A stretch of DNA of 8,478 bases. It comes from an uncultured Eubacteriales bacterium. Lineage in GTDB: Bacteria; Bacillota; Clostridia; Oscillospirales; Acutalibacteraceae. The stretch's first letter is position 1; every line of letters begins with the position of its first letter. The position numbers were made by a program, and so were the translations under genes. The DNA lies in the NCBI GenBank assembly GCA_934501135.1, contig CAKSUE010000020.1:1-8478 (forward strand), written 5' to 3'. This document shows, in pieces, positions 7,878 through 8,478 of this stretch. Below the pieces are notes generated by a model. The model searched no databases, was not told the DNA's origin, and worked only from the letters and a program-made list of their open reading frames with translations.

Positions 7878-8152
7878 ATGTCGAGGCTCTCGACAATAAA
7901 AGGAGACCGTGATGTGAGTAAAGGTAAAAACGCGAGCATGCGATTATGTTAAAAGTAGAGTTTTGGAACGCGGAGTGCGTGTCGAGGCTCTCGAAAATAA
8001 AAAAGATTATAATGTGAGTAAGGGAAAAAACGCGAGCATGCAATTATGTTAAAAGTGGAGTTTTGGAACGCGAAGTGCGTGTCGAGGCTCTCGAAAATAA
8101 AAAAGACTATAATGTGAGTAAGGATAAAAGCGCGAGTATGCGATTATGTTAA
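7878..8152 (+). other. Chain of overlapping mini-ORFs inside the repeats
   Basis: Five short frames join by stop/start overlaps: 7878-7952 (24 aa), 7946-8017 (23 aa), 8014-8052 (12 aa, GTG), 8046-8117 (23 aa) and 8114-8152 (12 aa, GTG). Overlaps alternate between 7 nt (ATGTTAA) and 4 nt (GTGA). The last stop overlaps ATG 8146, which opens in frame into tarJ. Two peptide types recur: one ending SMRLC or SMQLC, the other beginning MLKVEFWNA. A plausible Shine-Dalgarno exists only for GTG 7914 in unit 1 (AGGAG, 7901-7905, in frame with ATG 7878). The substitutions between units are not mainly synonymous, so protein-level selection is not evident. The chain may follow simply from duplicating one unit. 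Confidence 0.25.
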
Positions 8153-8195
8153 AAGTGGAGTTTTGGAACGCGAAGTGCGTGTCGAGGCTCTCGAC
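7880..8195 (+). repeat. Three tandem 100-bp repeats between tarI and tarJ
   Basis: Units run 7880-7980 (101 bp), 7981-8080 (100 bp) and 8081-8180 (100 bp), and are followed by a 15-nt start of a fourth unit (8181-8195). Units 2 and 3 differ at 6 of 100 positions. Unit 1 differs from unit 2 at about 11, mostly transitions, half of them at 7902-7911 where it has one extra base. Each unit opens with GTCGAGGCTCTCGA, which folds as a 5-6 bp hairpin with a GCT loop, and closes with a second short hairpin (ACGCGAAGTGCGT in units 2 and 3; ACGCGGAGTGCGT in unit 1). The two hairpins of neighbouring units are adjacent. Unit 2 has 39% G+C, richer than the flanking genes. The array lies inside the operon and would be transcribed. 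There are no variable spacers, so it is not a CRISPR array. Function is unknown. Confidence 0.95.
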
Positions 8196-8201
8196 GGAGG
8201 G
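8181..8201 (+). promoter_or_regulatory. Hairpin abutting the tarJ ribosome binding site
   Basis: GTCGAG (8181-8186) and CTCGAC (8190-8195) pair perfectly around a GCT loop, and GGAGGG (8196-8201) begins at the next base, 7 nt before the TTG start of tarJ. An intact 6-bp stem occurs only here and in the first copy (7880-7894), which also has a purine-rich AGGAG downstream. The two inner copies end in CTCGAA. A short stem next to the binding site could tune translation. This is inference. Confidence 0.45.
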
Positions 8202-8208
8202 ATGGGAC

Positions 8209-8478
8209 TTGATTAATTACATTTATCAGCTGGTAAGTCCAAAGGTATTTAGCATAAAATACGAAGACATTAATTTTTCTGAAGGGGTTATAATAAAACC
8301 ACTATATATGTCAATTTGCCATGCAGATCAGAGATACTATTTAGGGCAGAGAGATCCTAGAACTTTGGAAAAAAAATTACCAATGGCACTAATACATGAG
8401 TGTTGCGGAGAGATTGTAGAGGATACAAGCGAAAAGTTTAAAAAGGGCCAAAAAGTTGTTGTGGTGCCTAATACACCT
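8209..8478 (+). CDS. tarJ: Ribulose-5-phosphate reductase (TarJ), N-terminal part
   Basis: This zinc-dependent medium-chain alcohol dehydrogenase reduces D-ribulose-5-phosphate to D-ribitol-5-phosphate with NADPH, the step before TarI. Only the first 90 residues, of about 340 in the family, are in the window. MINYIYQLVSPKVFSIKY (1-18) matches the TarJ N-terminus. SICHADQRYY (35-44) carries the catalytic-zinc cysteine C37, LPMALIHE (57-64) carries H63-E64, and VVVVPNTP ends the visible part. The chosen start is TTG 8209, because GGAGGG lies 7 nt upstream and the family N-terminus begins there. The same frame is open back to ATG 8146 within the last repeat, which would add 21 residues (MLKVEFWNAK...) not expected in this family. 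HECCG (63-67) replaces the HEGxG that I recall from other TarJ proteins. Confidence 0.9.
   Translation, partial: MINYIYQLVSPKVFSIKYEDINFSEGVIIKPLYMSICHADQRYYLGQRDPRTLEKKLPMALIHECCGEIVEDTSEKFKKGQKVVVVPNTP

Noticed and set aside
7880..7894. Rho-independent terminator at the repeat hairpins
   Set aside because: The stem is only 5-6 bp and is followed by A-rich or GGAGGG sequence, not a T tract. tarJ downstream needs the transcript.
8008..8013. TATAAT in repeat 2 (and 8108-8113 in repeat 3) as internal promoters
   Set aside because: The -10 match is perfect, but no -35-like sequence lies 16-18 nt upstream (7985-7990 reads AGGCTC). Unit 1 lacks the TATAAT.
7880..8195. CRISPR array
   Set aside because: The whole 100-bp unit is conserved, with no short repeat alternating with unique spacers, and no cas gene is in view.

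Overview
The window is AT-rich (roughly 30% G+C by eye). It has strong AGGAGG-type ribosome binding sites, TTG starts, a near-consensus sigma-A promoter, and genes for CDP-ribitol synthesis (tarI, tarJ) beside LicD and flippase genes. Together these point to a low-G+C Firmicute, most likely a Clostridia-class, gut-type bacterium. The species cannot be named from the sequence.

Left part (1-1361, minus strand): a long reading frame runs off the left edge. It encodes a GLUG-repeat protein with one central membrane helix and a C-terminal domain of the kind found in surface proteins of Firmicutes. It has its own well-formed promoter at 1403-1431. The plus-strand frames across this stretch are antisense shadows.

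Middle (1652-3421, plus): a stand-alone Na+/phosphate cotransporter of the NptA/YjbB type with a C-terminal PhoU-like domain. It probably starts at a TTG codon and is closed by a hairpin terminator at 3422-3454.

Right part (3529 to the end, plus): a surface-polymer operon driven by a TTGCCA-17-TATAAT promoter with an extended -10. The order is a polysaccharide flippase, an ExoA-like family 2 glycosyltransferase, a LicD-family phosphotransferase, TarI (overlapping licD by 4 nt), and TarJ, which is cut by the window end. TarJ reduces ribulose-5-phosphate and TarI activates the ribitol-5-phosphate to CDP-ribitol. A LicD enzyme could transfer ribitol-phosphate onto a glycan, the GT2 would add sugar, and the flippase would export the lipid-linked product. 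This resembles the teichoic-acid/LicD clusters of streptococci. It also parallels the mammalian ISPD-fukutin/FKRP pathway.

The most unusual element is the roughly 350-nt spacer between tarI and tarJ, two genes normally packed together. It holds three tandem copies of a 100-bp unit (101, 100 and 100 bp) and ends in a partial fourth copy of the hairpin GTCGAGGCTCTCGAC. That hairpin touches the tarJ Shine-Dalgarno sequence. The repeats also contain an unbroken chain of mini-ORFs with stop/start overlaps that leads in frame into tarJ. Whether this is a dispersed genomic repeat, a regulatory RNA or a translational relay cannot be settled from one window.
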